Source: Tetraselmis striata
Lineage: Eukaryota > Chlorophyta > Chlorodendrophyceae > Chlorodendrales > Chlorodendraceae
NCBI GenBank assembly: GCA_006384855.1
Contig: VCJN01000625.1
Location: forward strand, 1 to 64,000
Length of the DNA stretch: 64,000 nt
Direction of reading: 5' to 3'
This document shows, in pieces, positions 41,400 through 53,299 of the stretch. The notes under the pieces are model-generated. The model was not told the DNA's origin, did not search any database, and worked only from the letters and a program-made list of their open reading frames with translations. The position numbers were made by a program, and so were the translations under genes. How positions within the stretch are numbered: the stretch's first letter is position 1; each line of letters opens with the position of its first letter.

Positions 41400-43197
41400 T
41401 GTCGGGCGCCGCCCAAGGGCTGTAACCAACTGCGACGCCGCTTGGGGGGCTCGCACGTCGCTTCGCGCAGCCCACTCGCCGCGCGCAGCAAAACAAACGC
41501 AGCCACACAGACCAGAGGGCAGGACGTCGGCGTCGGTACCTATCCTTCACAGAAACGTGCACCGAATGATTCACCGACTCGAAGTGTAGATGGTCCTGGC
41601 GGGGGGTGGACGCGGTCTCGAGGCGCGCCACCTTCCTCGGCGGCCGATTGAGCAACCCGTGGCGCGCGCTGACTCGGGCGCTGTGCTGAATACAACACAG
41701 TGAGCTGGCCACCGTTCTCCACACCAGACCGAACGTGCACAGACGCCTTAAAAACTTGCTTACTTGAAATGCCGATCCTCGCTGCTGTGTCCAGCAGCTG
41801 CGTGCAGGGCGCTGGGTGGAGTCAGCCGGCGGCACCTGCAATTCTGGTCCGTGCTAACAACGAAATGCGGAATAACGCCAGAGGCGCGCGCGTGTGGCTT
41901 AAAGTCCAGCGACCATGCAACCGGCCTCCGGCCTGCGACCACGAACGAGATCTACCGGATTGCGATAAACTTCCCAGCGTGCGTTCCCTGCTTGTGATGC
42001 TCGCTATATTTTGGAGGGTCTCGCTGGCGTGAGGATACCGCAAGTGGGGGGAACCTCCGCTTCGTGGTGGCGCAGTGTGACTGTATGATCACAGCTGACT
42101 CATAGACTCATTGGACTAGTCGCTATTTGTGATGGGCGACGCGCGATGATATCTCATGCATGCCGTCGCCGGACGCGCGTCACTCCGTTGTGATGTGGTA
42201 ATTAGACCGTTTTATGTGCGTCGTGTCTGCTGCACCAGTGGCAGTCCGTGCAGCCATACATCGTCATTAGATGTCATCTGTTCCGGTTTTATATCTGTTA
42301 CTGTACTTATAGATGTTAGCACGGTTTTATATCTGTTACTACCTGTACTCATATATGTTAGCGTGACGAAGTAGTCGCTACTGGCGGTTATGGTCGCTCA
42401 ACCTCTCTGGGTCGCCTTAATAAATGATAGTCCTTTACACTGACGGCCCCCCGACTGGTACCGCCTGCCGGGCTGCCAGCACAAATCCGGCGAATAATAT
42501 TTTTATATTCTGGCATATGGGAAGGATTAATCCCAATGTCGCATAATGCACCGTCAATGCCTAGTCATCGATGACATCACCAATATTCATGAGCACCCGC
42601 TAGCGCTACTACAGCACCCTGTATCTGCGCTTCGACTGACCGGCTGCGCGGTTTCCGCCCTGCGTATGCAGGACGACGACATACTTAATCGCTAATCCGC
42701 CTCATCTTCTCATGCATGCCTCCCGGCCCGATGCAGAAGGATTTTAGATAGGGGGATACAGGATGTAGCGACTATAAATAGGGGGATAGATATTATAAAT
42801 AATTGCATCATGAGCTATATATAGCAGCAGAAGGCGATACTATCGGAAATCACCAAAATAAAATATTATTAAATCGATATTATAAATCGATCACTCAGAC
42901 TCAGGTCGGACGACAAGGTGCCCGATGTTGCGAAAGTAGCGAAGTCATAAGAAGTTGCTATCTTAGCACCGCCGCGTGCTGATGTCGCTGATGCTGCTGC
43001 TGATGATATGTAGTCGCTAATAGGCAGTCGTCGCTTGCAGACGAAATCATGGAGTACCCGTACCTACCCGGCAGTTGCTACAGGTGCCCGAAATTCGACA
43101 GCGCACAGCGACCATCTCGCCCAGTCGCCTAACTGCGGGCATTAAACTACCTCCCAGTTGCTCCTCCGGGGCCAAGAGACATAGCGCTAGTTGCGTT
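41400..43197. other. Divergent intergenic region
   Basis: Lies between the F-box gene (minus) and the NYN gene (plus). Frames open in 41.4-41.9 kb on the minus strand have no domain and may be a 5' exon or UTR. A short tandem repeat sits at 42284-42361. AT-rich sequence follows at 42.75-42.9 kb. Nothing else is recognised. Confidence 0.5.
42284..42361 (+). repeat. Tandem duplication of a roughly 38-bp unit
   Basis: CGGTTTTATATCTGTTACT followed by a TGTACTYAT...GATGTTAG/TATGTTAG block occurs twice, with minor changes (42284-42319 and 42322-42361). Confidence 0.85.
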
Positions 43198-44451
43198 ATG
43201 CGAGTGCTATTCGGCCTGTGGGAGAGGTTGGTTCCGGCTCTCAGCACCACGATGAGGCTGTCCGAGCAAACTCAAGCGAGCCGCCCCACCCGCATTGTTG
43301 GCAAGCGCTTGTGCAATGTATCGTCATCCTGGTGGTTTACAGAAGGCCAGCTTCGTGGCATGTGTTGGGACACCACAGGGAACGGAGCCCCCAGAGCAAC
43401 CGCAGGTATTGGGGATGCAGTTGCTGCCCTGCGCGCAGTAGGCCAGCCAGAGTCATTGGCTGTAGAGCAAAACAAAGCGACCACTCCTGTAGGTATGTTC
43501 TGGGACCTGGACAACGTGCGGCCTCAGAAACTTGGGCGCGAGGACGTGCTGGCATACGTTGAGCCGCTGCAGGATCTGGCCTCTGGGGTGGGCCAGCTGC
43601 AAGTGTTCTATGCCGCTGCCAACCGCCAGTCCATGAGCCATGTGAGCCAGGAGGAGAAGTGGCGCCAGCAGGATGTCCGGGAGCGACCCGAGCAGTTCAT
43701 GGGAGGCTTCGACCCGGAAGTCGGTATCTCGGGCTATGACGCGGAGCACGAGGTGCTCCGGTGTGGTGTATGCGGGGCGAAGGCTAAGACGCATGAGAAG
43801 CTCGCGAAGCACTTCAGGAGCCTGCATGAGCGCGAAGCCCGAAAGCTTGCCGCGTTCCCGGGCAATAAGACGAACCGGAAGAAGATGGAGCGCCTGGCAA
43901 AGTATAAGAGAGCGGCAGTGGATGTGAACTTCACAGGGAACATAGTTAGGGGGGCCGGCAAAAGCAAAAAGCAGCAGAAGCGGGCGCAGGCCAGCGGTGG
44001 CGGCGGCAGCACCAACCTGAGACTGATTCTCAAGGAGGCCGGCATCACGTGCGTGGAGGTCGCCTATCGGAAGAATGCAGCGGACGCTAAGCTGACAGAG
44101 CTGGCAGACAAGTTCCTTCAGAATGACCTGCCCGGCCCCAGCAATGGCATGGTAAAGGCACCAGCCTCGGCTCGCGCCCTGCCCAGAGGCATCCTGGTGC
44201 TAGTGTCTGGGGATGCGGATTTTTTGCCTCTGATTCAGAGATGCAGAGACAGCAATGTGGCCGTCGTGTTGGCCCATCATGACGATGTGACAGCCTCCGA
44301 CAGCAGTGTTTCTAAGGCGCTCTATGAGCTGTCCGACGCATTTCTGTGCATCGACACTAGGCACCTGACGCCAATCTCACAGCAAGGTGCTGCGCTGGCG
44401 CGGCGCTTCACTGGCACTCCACTAGGTGTAATACCAACCATGCCGATGTAG
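43198..44451 (+). CDS. NYN/PIN-fold RNase-like protein with C2H2 zinc finger
   Basis: Single exon of 417 residues from ATG 43198; the frame is open further upstream but without an ATG. The NYN domain begins at residue about 98 with FWDLDN (101-106). Its later acidic motif is SGDADFLPLIQRC (337 on), with KLTELADKF between them. These are the conserved acidic positions of the NYN/LabA/MARF1 PIN-like nuclease fold. A C2H2 finger is inserted in the middle: Cys189, Cys192, His205, His210 (spacing C-2-C-12-H-4-H). It is followed by a basic Lys-rich stretch (KTNRKKMERLAKYK, KSKKQQKRAQ). An RNA-binding endoribonuclease is the likely role; the target is unknown. Some of the first 95 residues may be a targeting peptide. 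Confidence 0.8.
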   Translation: MRVLFGLWERLVPALSTTMRLSEQTQASRPTRIVGKRLCNVSSSWWFTEGQLRGMCWDTTGNGAPRATAGIGDAVAALRAVGQPESLAVEQNKATTPVGMFWDLDNVRPQKLGREDVLAYVEPLQDLASGVGQLQVFYAAANRQSMSHVSQEEKWRQQDVRERPEQFMGGFDPEVGISGYDAEHEVLRCGVCGAKAKTHEKLAKHFRSLHEREARKLAAFPGNKTNRKKMERLAKYKRAAVDVNFTGNIVRGAGKSKKQQKRAQASGGGGSTNLRLILKEAGITCVEVAYRKNAADAKLTELADKFLQNDLPGPSNGMVKAPASARALPRGILVLVSGDADFLPLIQRCRDSNVAVVLAHHDDVTASDSSVSKALYELSDAFLCIDTRHLTPISQQGAALARRFTGTPLGVIPTMPM

Positions 44452-46101
44452 CATAAGCGCGGCACTTCCTGGGATCCAGCCTGCACAGGAGTGATGGCTC
44501 AAGGACTAGTGTGGAATGTGCTGTGTGGGATCGAGTGGTTTTGTCCAGAAATGTGTACCATTACAGTCTCACACTTTGGGATTGGCGATTCACTGGGAAC
44601 GAGTGGGCACGTCTCACCATGCCCCAGCGCAGCCGTGCTGACGGTTTCGAGCTGTTTTCTGCCTGCCAGCAAGTCATGGGGAGGAAGGTCATGTGAAACA
44701 TTGTATGTAGCTTGAAATTGCTGCACCATTTCTGACCTCTTGATGCATGTTGTTAAATGTATTTCTTTCAAACTGTATAGTATGGCTGGCTAGCTCCACT
44801 GCTCAAAGCCATGGACCACAATTCAGCGATTGGGGTCATAATTACGCTTCACCAATGTTGCTGAGCTTAAAGCAGAAATATCATGATGATGTCCCTGTCC
44901 TGTGGATGATAACCATATAGTCCTGACCCATGCAGCCGGTCTGCACAAAGCATCACAATTGACACATATTATACTGTCTTACATGAGTCGCAAGTGATGG
45001 CAGACGCCGGGCTTTGCACATGCGCTGCGCCACTCAACATTGCTGCGAGCAGCGTACTGTCAGTGCTGGTTCCTTACACGCTGTCATACATTTGTTTACG
45101 TTTGAAGTGCGAAAGCAGGACGGTGGCGCGGTGTATATAACGACAGTTACGGCATCCCCATACCGACAATGACCACATGCAACAAGATAGAAACGGTTAC
45201 ATCGAATGATATGGAGATGAATAGATTCTACTGAATTCTTCAGGATATTGTTATGGGTGCTGCCTATGCGGGTTCATTTAGCCGGCTTGTAAGACAGCTC
45301 GCCTGGTTCACCCGGGAATAAAGTTTAGGAAATTTAAATTTCAATATGGGTGCTGTATTGTAGGGGGCGCAAAGCCCTACTACACCCCTCCACGTAAGTA
45401 TGGGTTTCACAGAGCACTCAATAGACATACCCATATGTAGCGATATTGGGGCTGAGCGCGCCTAAGTACGGGTTGGACCTCGGGACATTCTCTTTGAAAG
45501 GTCGTCAGACCCACTAATTCCACGCATGAGCCGTTGCGACCCGCATTTTCAAGTCTACCAAAGCAGTGCTGGGTGTGGCGCTGGCGTTGTAAACCCACAG
45601 TCAGCGTCATCCGTGTCGTCCGGTTGAAACACAATGCCATGCGTGTAATTATCGCCGTACCCGTACCACGCGTGGCCCTTGGTTTGCGATAGAACATAGA
45701 ACATAGAACGATAGAACATCATGCGTCTAGAGGAATTAAAATATGTCATTCAGGGTATGAGACAAGACCTCTGTATCGATTCCGCTGCTTAAGGAGCAAC
45801 ATCAGGGCATAAAAACTTGATGTGTACTGGTTGCATGCGCAAGCAGAAGAGCCTGGTTCTCGCCCGCCCCCCCCCCCCCCCCCACCACCACCTTTGCTCG
45901 CGACGCAAGACAGCCGCAACACCACCCCCGCATGTTTTCAGAGTAGGGCTTAGGGGATAGGGCATATAAAAACCCTAGATCACCCTATATGTACACCGCT
46001 TTCATGCGATGTATCGCATTTACATCTGAGTGGAAAGATGTAGCATTTCAGCAATGCTAGATGTACTAAGCGGCGCTTCGCGCCGGGGATTTGTGGAGGT
46101 G

Positions 46102-46123
46102 CCCCTACCTCTTGGGTTGAGCG
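46102..46123 (+). repeat. Inverted repeat, left copy
   Basis: CCCCTACCTCTTGGGTTGAG followed by CG. The exact reverse complement occurs at 46999-47020. Confidence 0.8.
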
Positions 46124-46881
46124 TGGTGCGGGATGCGGGCCGCTTTTAGCCGGCTTGCAGTGTTGATCTTGTAATACTGTTGTTTCCGGGTAATAATGCT
46201 TTTATTAGCGTTAGATTTGTCAGTAATTTATTTTTCAAAAGAGACGTATTATTTTGTAAAACATTTTGTAATTTTTATTGTAAAAACAGATTAAATCTGC
46301 AAGCCGCGTAAAAGCGGGCCGCTGACTACTGGTGTGCATTACAAAAAGGCCGGTACCCAACCCACCGCTAAAAGTTGTATTACCCCCCCCAAAAAAAAAA
46401 CAGCACTCCAAGATCAGCAATACAGTACAAGCCGCCTACAGGCGGCCCGCATCCCGCACGAGGCCGCGCAGGTCGGGCCGGTCGTCAGGTCTACGGGGCG
46501 GGCACGCCGCGAATCGCCACGCCCGCCGCCTGTACCGGCACCGGACGCCGGACGCCGCCGTTCGACCGTCGCCCGTCCGTCGACGGACGCCGGGCCCCGG
46601 GTCGGCGGACTGCCCCCGCACCGCGGCGACCCCTTTTTACAGCAGCAAACTTGGACTCCCGTATAGGTAAGGAATAGTCGCTGAATAGTCTCGCTCGCTG
46701 ATTCAGCAGTAAAAACGCGCTGCGGTACCGCGTTATTTTGGCGTTTCAGACGAATACATGACGTGCCTGGGCTAGAATACACGCGCATCCATTCAGAATC
46801 TTGCCGTCTTCGGACCAGTGCCTAGAAAGCAAACGAGCACATATCGAACGTATAACGGTTCATTCGCGAAGACGCAGCACT

Positions 46882-46911
46882 GGAGGACGGAGGACGGACG
46901 GAGGACGGACG
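46882..46911 (+). repeat. GGAGGACGGAC minisatellite
   Basis: Three imperfect GGAGGACGG(AC) units in a row, non-coding. Confidence 0.75.
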
Positions 46912-46998
46912 CCTAAAAATCCGTGATAAGACCGTATTGTAACCGGTATCGGTTCTCTCGTATTCCAGGCGATTTCGGACGCGGCTCTCCTTTTCCTC

Positions 46999-47020
46999 CG
47001 CTCAACCCAAGAGGTAGGGG
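46999..47020 (-). repeat. Inverted repeat, right copy
   Basis: Exact reverse complement of 46102-46123. The pair encloses about 0.9 kb. Confidence 0.8.
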
Positions 47021-48338
47021 GAAAATGCGTATATGTCCACCATACATACGCCATCGCATTCATTGTGCGACCACTCGGGGCAGCAAGCTCGAGGGAAGAT
47101 AAGGATATACGCCCACATGGCAACATGTGGCGTGCAGCCTGCGCACGGATTAAGGCCTACTCGTTCATTACCTTTGACGCATGTAATAGCACCGACGTGG
47201 CTGACGCGTCTGTACGGCTGGATACGAGGGCTACGATTATTTATAGTGTTCCTCGCAATCCCGCGTGAGTACCTGATGAATTAGGGGTCCTAGATATATA
47301 GGATGATGATACATGCCGCCCCTACCGCCGGTGTCCGTCAAGTGCCTGTAGGGAATGTATCAGACTGTCTAGCACGAGTACCTGTACGGTCGTCGGGTGC
47401 GGCCACATCCACTGCTAAAGCCTGTAGGTACCACAGCACATTCAGTGCGGATTCACTACATAATAATCTTACTACTGACGCCATACATTTTTTTATATCC
47501 CCAATAATAAAGAAATACGTATAATGTATCTAAAATCACACGGAGCATATATGCGAGGACTATAATCTACGAACTACATAAAATCGCACGGAGTAGCGTC
47601 ACGCGGACTAGTATAAAATCGTTCTATGAGTGTTAGGTACCTGCTGCGCCTGCGGCTGATGAGTGACAAGCATCGGACTGCTGCACGCGCCCGCAATCCA
47701 TCGTATTAGTTGGGAGTGTCTTCTTTGTCTGTGCATACTATGCTGTTGGTTATATATTGTCTGCGTAGAACACTTATACACTGCTACCAGTACGAAAATA
47801 ACCTCGTGACCTAGCAGGGAATAACAAGTGACAAGTACAGTACAGTACGTTGGCGTATGTACAACAATAGACAGCATGCTGAAATAAATAGTCTGGATAC
47901 TCTCTCTGTTGTCTGGAAACAATATACCCGCAATTCAACAAACCACTTTGCAACGTTCCTGACTTTAAAAATGCAGCCGCGAATATGATGCATGTACAAT
48001 TATCACATAGTGTACCATCCGCACAAGCATGCATGCTGCTGCGTGATCTTTTTCCTTTTGAGGCAGGATATATGACAGGTCATGACAGATTTGCCGCACG
48101 TACAGGATATCAACCCTTCGTTCACGAATGTACCCGAAACGAAGTCCATCTTCAGAATAATGCATTTCAAGAGCATGGTAAATTCAGCGAGAATAAAATA
48201 TCTGTCTAATCCTAAATAAAATACCAGCGGGGATTCATGACCTTAATTAAGACAATCATGAAAGAAAGAGCTGCAGCTGGAAACAAGAATCTCACTACAC
48301 TGCTGTCACTGATGTGTTCATGCATAGCAGCACATCGA

Positions 48339-50628
48339 TCAGACCAGCGACATGCTGTGCAGCGAGAGGCTGAATGCCGCAATGGAGGCGAACAACAGGA
48401 ACAACACCAGCATGATGGGTCCAATCTGATCGTCGTATCGGATGGCTTCACGCTTCATCAGCTTGTAAGCCCTGTGTCTGTACTGCAGGAGGGCGTAAAC
48501 CATGAAGACCAAGGACACAGGAACGATGACGATGCCAGTGATCTTGTGGGACATGAACCTGTCAGCATTGCTGCCAGTGCCATCCGTTCCATTGTTGCCG
48601 GCTGGATTGCCTAGACCAGGTGCCTGCCTGACAGGCATCGGAGTGGAAAGTGATGAAAAGCTCGCCCCGTCCATCAGCGACAGCCCAGCAAACAGCAAGA
48701 GGACAGCAATGGAAAGCCAGGACAGGAAGGTGCGCTCATTGGAAAAGAACGTGCGCGGCGGCTCTCCCTTGCTACCACTTGGCTTGTTGGGAGCAATGAT
48801 GGTGGACGCGTCCTTGATCGGTGGCTGGTCGCGCTTCTCACCCCTGGATCTGCAGATGTACTGCTTCCATACTGCAACCACAGTGTGATCGCCTGAGCCT
48901 CCGGGAGAGCTGGCAGCACCCTTGCCCAGAGTGGTGGCTGTCTGGCCACTGACTGCCTCGTGCGACCGCCCAGATGGGCAGGATGGCGTCTGGAGTTGAT
49001 CTCCAAGCGAAGGAGAGCTGCTAACAAGCGGAAGGTCTCCTGAGTTTATCTGTGAATTGCCTGAAGACATCTGCTCAGCCAGCTCCATGTACGTGCACGG
49101 CCTGTGATTCCGCTGTGTAGGATCTGCCAGATCGTCCACAAACCAAGCTGGCAGCTTCTCAATTCGTTGATCCCTGGCCAGCAGCGCGGCTGTTCCATGA
49201 AGAAACTTTGAAAACTTGGGAACCTTCAGAAGGCTGTCCATGGGAAGCAGCGCGCATAGGTCACGCATGGCAGCGTCCTGATTTCCGTCTGCCTCAAGCT
49301 TGACCTCGAGCACGCCATACGGGAAGTTCTCCAGGCGATCTGCCGTCACATCCTCAGCGGCCAGACTTGCAATGCTGCTGTTTGCATGCTCGGTCTCATT
49401 CACCATGTAGATGTCCTCGTCCACGGTGAATCGGATCTTGTTGGACGCTGGGCTTTGAAAGGCTGTCCGCCTGTAGCATGTCTTCATGACCGGAGTCTGG
49501 TTCATTGCATGCAAGGAACAAAGGCAAAGTTAGCCTATGTCAGAGATTTTCAGGACATTCACCTGGTTTCCAGGGTAGTTATGATTCATGATTGCAGCAA
49601 GACCAAGCTCCGCACAGGGCTCTTACCAGGTTTTGTTTGACAATGTCATGCTGCATCCTGCACAAAGCATCTTGCTTCTGAGGGGAGAGCGACTGCCCAG
49701 AGACCTGATGCCACGGAACTCTGAGCGAAACTGGGTAGGGGATCTGCAGGACGCCCGCATGCAGAGGGACTCTTGTCTTGGTGCTGGGGTCTCCTTTATG
49801 ATGTACCTGAGATCAAGAAAAAGCATATCAGGAACAGTGTGCTTATATAGCTCATGCGCCCCTGTGTCATGGACTGCATGATGCTTTGCATCACACTTGA
49901 CCGACGGACACAGGGGCTGGCGTGTATCCTGGCAACGACTGCGGCAACGCAGCACACACCTTTTGCTCCAGAAAGTAAGAGTTGCTTTTCTTCGCGCTGG
50001 GCCCCAGGTTGTCAGATCCGTACCAACGCACGCGCAGTAAAGACGCACCCTCACTGCGGCTCAGTCTGTTGTCGTATACCTGCAGTGTGTCGCTGTCATC
50101 AAAGTAAATGCTCGTCACCAGGGACGAAGCAGGGTACTCGCTCCCGTCCTCAGAATGCCCAGCTGTCCATGGCTTGAAGCCCTCCTCCTGTGACCGCGCC
50201 GCTGCTTTCTTGCCGAGCACAAGAATCGGAAGGTGTTTTACCAGGTGTGCTTTGACGGCAAGAAGATCCCCAGGCTTAATCTGTGATGTTGGTGTGTCCA
50301 GCACTCAGTGAGACATCTTTTTGACCGCTATTCCAGGGGTAAATCACTGGTGAGTATGTTTGATCATACATTTAAGACTGACGCCAACCAAATCTTACCC
50401 AAAACTTTGCAGTTTGGCGGCAGAAGGAATCAGGCGGCGTCCAGGAACTGCAGGCTGTCTTGGAATCTGATTGTATGCCCCGAATCGATTCATATAGGCC
50501 GCTGAGATCCAGCAGTAAGCCTTCGAAAGTCAAGCCCTGAAGCAGGCAGATGTGGTCACACCGAGACAGAAGGTAAAAAGAGAAGTCAGCGTTGATCATG
50601 GGCAGCATGTGGAATCCAGGGCCGTTCG
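48339..50628 (-). CDS. VTC4: VTC4-type polyphosphate polymerase: catalytic VTC domain plus C-terminal membrane segments
   Basis: Minus-strand exons 50399-50628, 49960-50280, 49627-49806 and 48339-49496 join in phase (TGG|ATT; AAG|GTA; CTG|ACT). The VTC domain starts in the first exon (SFCRQTAKFW, then IKPGDLLAVKAHLVKHLPIL). SLVTSIYFDDSD, SEGASLLRVRWYGSD and FLEQKVHHKGDPSTKTRVPL carry the basic tunnel residues (R-x-R; K). PVMKTCYRRTAFQSP, NFPYGVLEVKL and VPKFSKFLHGTAALL complete it. This is the family that makes polyphosphate from ATP at acidocalcisome/vacuole membranes. After a Ser/Gly-rich linker a DUF202/VTC1-like module begins (FFSNERTFLSWLSIAVLLLF) with three hydrophobic segments, so the C-terminus is in the membrane. 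The N-terminal SPX part is not securely placed; see the upstream entry. Confidence 0.88.
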
Positions 50629-50719
50629 CTGTAAGCAGCTGCTGCCTAAATTCAAGATTATTTCAAACAAATGCACGTAAAACAGGGCTGCACGAAGCAC
50701 AGAATCTGCAATTATCAAT

Positions 50720-52592
50720 AGGAACTGCATGCCTTAGCCAAGAAAGCGTCCAGAAAGCCTGGGATGTCAACAGGCTGGCTGTTTGCTCCCTGTTCTGTCC
50801 CTGCGTGCAATGTCAAGGAAGACTGAGCTAATTCTGAGCACAATCTCAATCCTGGGCACAATCCCTTCTTGAAGTCTGAGTGGCGGGGCCGGCAGTTCAT
50901 TGGTTCTAGATGAAAGAGAGTAAAACATGTGAATTCAGGGTGAAGCACCCCAGTGCACAGCAAGTGATTGTGTACCGAACAGATGCGCCAGGAAGGACTC
51001 AATCTGGGCCTTGTTCACAGAAAGAAACTTCTCCAAGTGAACCAGTTCTTGACCTTTCAGGAAACACACCGCGAAAATGTGTCATACTGGGCTTAGGTCA
51101 GTCACAGTCACATAGGAAAAAAACAATCGCATCATGGACAGAATGGGCTATGGCCAAGAAACACAGCGCCTTAAGCGCAACATCTTAGAATCACATGAAT
51201 GACATCACGTGCCGTCCTTCCAAAAGGCGATAGGATGCAAAGTGATTGGCAAAGACGTTGCCAATGGGATGGCAGCTGAAATGAATCTTACCAATTTCGC
51301 TGCAGAGCGCAAGCAGGCGCTGGATGATTTCTTCTGCTGGTGGGGAAAGCGGATCTTGCGCACTGGGCTGCTCCTCCAGCATCTCAGGGATACTCGCGAG
51401 ATTATCGCCGGGAAAATGGACGCTGCCGCCAAAGCTGGTGTTGCCAGACTCAGAGGTGAGTGTCATCCCATCAGCACAGGCTGTTCCGTGCTTGCTCGCA
51501 TACATTAGGGAGGCGATGATGTCTGATACCGACACAGTCTGCATACTGATGTTGACTTGCTGAGACTGAATGTACTGCCTCAGCCTGACAAGTTCCTGAA
51601 AGAACTGCACCTGAAACGAATCACTGGAAACACGCCAGGATGTCACATTTCGCTCACAAAGTATGCAGGGGCATGTGGGAACGCATGCAAATACCTCGCT
51701 AAACTGAGCCAAAAGAGGGCACCCAAAGAGTCCAAGGATATGAGGTTTTTGTGTGCTGAAGGATGGCATATTGAAATTTTGCTACCATTCAGCCCGCATG
51801 GCTTTGTGTCATTAGCTCTTTCAGCGGAGAGAATAATTGAGACGGATACCCGTGTGTAAAGCATACTGAGTCATCTTGGTTTCCTCATCATATTTAGTAA
51901 GCAATACACCCCGCCCATAGAAACATACCCTGATTAGCAGCTTCTCATTAAAGATCAAGACAGCAGTGGTTTCACGCATGGAAGCATGCTGACCTGAATA
52001 CCCTTTTGCTGTGTGCCTGTTGTGCTGCGCTGATATCCATAGCTTGGTGGTAGCAGCTGTCAGCCTCCATCTGTATGGCGTGCTCCAGGGGCTGACCGCC
52101 ATCGCAGGTGTTTGCTGTTGGCACGTTCTGACATTGAGCACAGCCATGTTCTGTCTCCAGGGTGTTCCGGAAGATCACATGGCTGATGGATTCTGATGAC
52201 CCGCCTGATAGCTGCAACTGCTTCATGAAATCCGGGTGCTGCTTGATGGCTGTCATAGTCTGCAAGAGTTTGCCATAGACGAGATCACTGGCAGTGGTAT
52301 AGTCCTCGACCTTTCGGCCACGGTCATTGCCAGTGTCAGTCAAAGCTCCAGGGGCACCGTTAACATGGCCACTGTCAAGTCTTAAACTACTTATGGTGTC
52401 ATTTTCTGCTTTGACCGCAGGACTGGCATGCTGCAGATCTTGAATTCGAGACGTCTCCACCAGAATATCGTTTCGAAGGCAGCAATCCAGTGCGCTGGCC
52501 CTGAAGTTGTGATGTTTGTGCTTCGGAAGAACATCGTCCATTATATACCAGCAGCGGTGTGCCTGGCTACCTGCGCGCTGCAACGTATACAA
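50720..52592 (-). CDS. Probable upstream exons of the VTC gene (SPX-like region, boundaries uncertain)
   Basis: Upstream of the VTC core, several minus-strand stretches look coding and could make the SPX sensor of inositol pyrophosphate. 52.59-52.0 kb is a long open stretch (SDLVYGKLLQTMTAIKQHPD). 51.63-51.2 kb has VQFFQELVRLRQYIQSQQ and EEIIQRLLALCSEIGKI. 51.07-50.98 kb has ELVHLEKFLSVNKAQIESFL, which resembles an SPX helix (L..F...N...I..). 50.85-50.72 kb ends PVDIPGFLDAFLA. The classical SPX start (MKFG...) was not found. Junctions and start codon are therefore unresolved, and part of this could be untranslated or belong to another gene. Confidence 0.4.
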
Positions 52593-53084
52593 GAAGTGCC
52601 GGGATCAGAAATGCGTATGTCGTCGCATACAGTTGGGAGTATCTTAAGTTCGACGGCCGCCAGTTCACCGGCACCCACACATACATGTAGCTATGAGCCT
52701 ACAGCGAAAGGAATTGTCAGTTATTGCCCCCCACCTCGTGGTCCTCGTCTCAGCACCGCAGTTATACAAGCCCACCGTCGATACGATGTCTGTATGTCGG
52801 CGGCGGCAGTCTTCACTTATCACACGAATGCTGCACCCGAAAAGAATGAATGTATGTCGTGATGCCGTGCGTTCGTAAGCCGTATACTATGAAACGGCAT
52901 GGAAAAGATAGTCAGCAGCCTGCCGTAGACGAAGCGGATATCTTGCAAAGATATGATAAGAGATGGCGGGCGAAGCCTATCAAGCTGTATTCCAGTACAA
53001 TTCGTGACCCGCGAGTGGTCGACACTGCTGCGCAGGCAAGAGCCTCCAGCACGTGCGCGTAGTATGTACACACCAGTAGTATAG

Positions 53085-53299
53085 TGATGCAGCAGCTTAG
53101 AGGCATGTGCTGCTGCCTCCGCGTCGTCCAATCTGCCACGCAGGCCTGAAGTAGTGCCGGTGCACGGAACTTCTGCCAAGTCAGTTTTTATTTGCTTGCA
53201 GCACATATGACGTCGCGTGTCCCGAACTTGCCGGCAGTCTGCTACCCCCGGTTCGCACTGCAGCACACATGCGACGAAGAACAGTAGCGCGGATCGCAT
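53085..53299 (-). CDS. Possible first exon with signal peptide
   Basis: A minus-strand ATG at 53299 opens MRSALLFFVACVLQCEPGVA, a good secretory signal with a likely cleavage site. DCRQVRDTRRHMCCKQIKTD and a short helix (DDAEAAAHASKLLHHYTT) follow, up to a GTGTGTAC donor near 53085. Later exons were not found. This could be a small Cys-containing secreted protein or chance. Confidence 0.25.

Larger units (their letters stand above)
44452..48338. other. Long intergenic region
   Basis: No gene is supported across 3.9 kb. Contents: 3' flank of the NYN gene to about 44.8 kb; a poly-C run at 45869-45883; an AGGGCTTAGGGGATAGGG block near 45945; an inverted 22-bp repeat pair (46102-46123 and 46999-47020); a GC-rich patch at 46440-46640 with three overlapping open frames and no domain; and a GGAGGACGGAC minisatellite at 46882-46911. 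The rest to 48.3 kb is AT-richer and featureless. Confidence 0.5.

Noticed and set aside
46334-46677. Three overlapping Arg/Pro-rich open frames
   Set aside because: All three plus frames and the minus strand are open in the same GC-rich patch, so lack of stops reflects composition and not coding.
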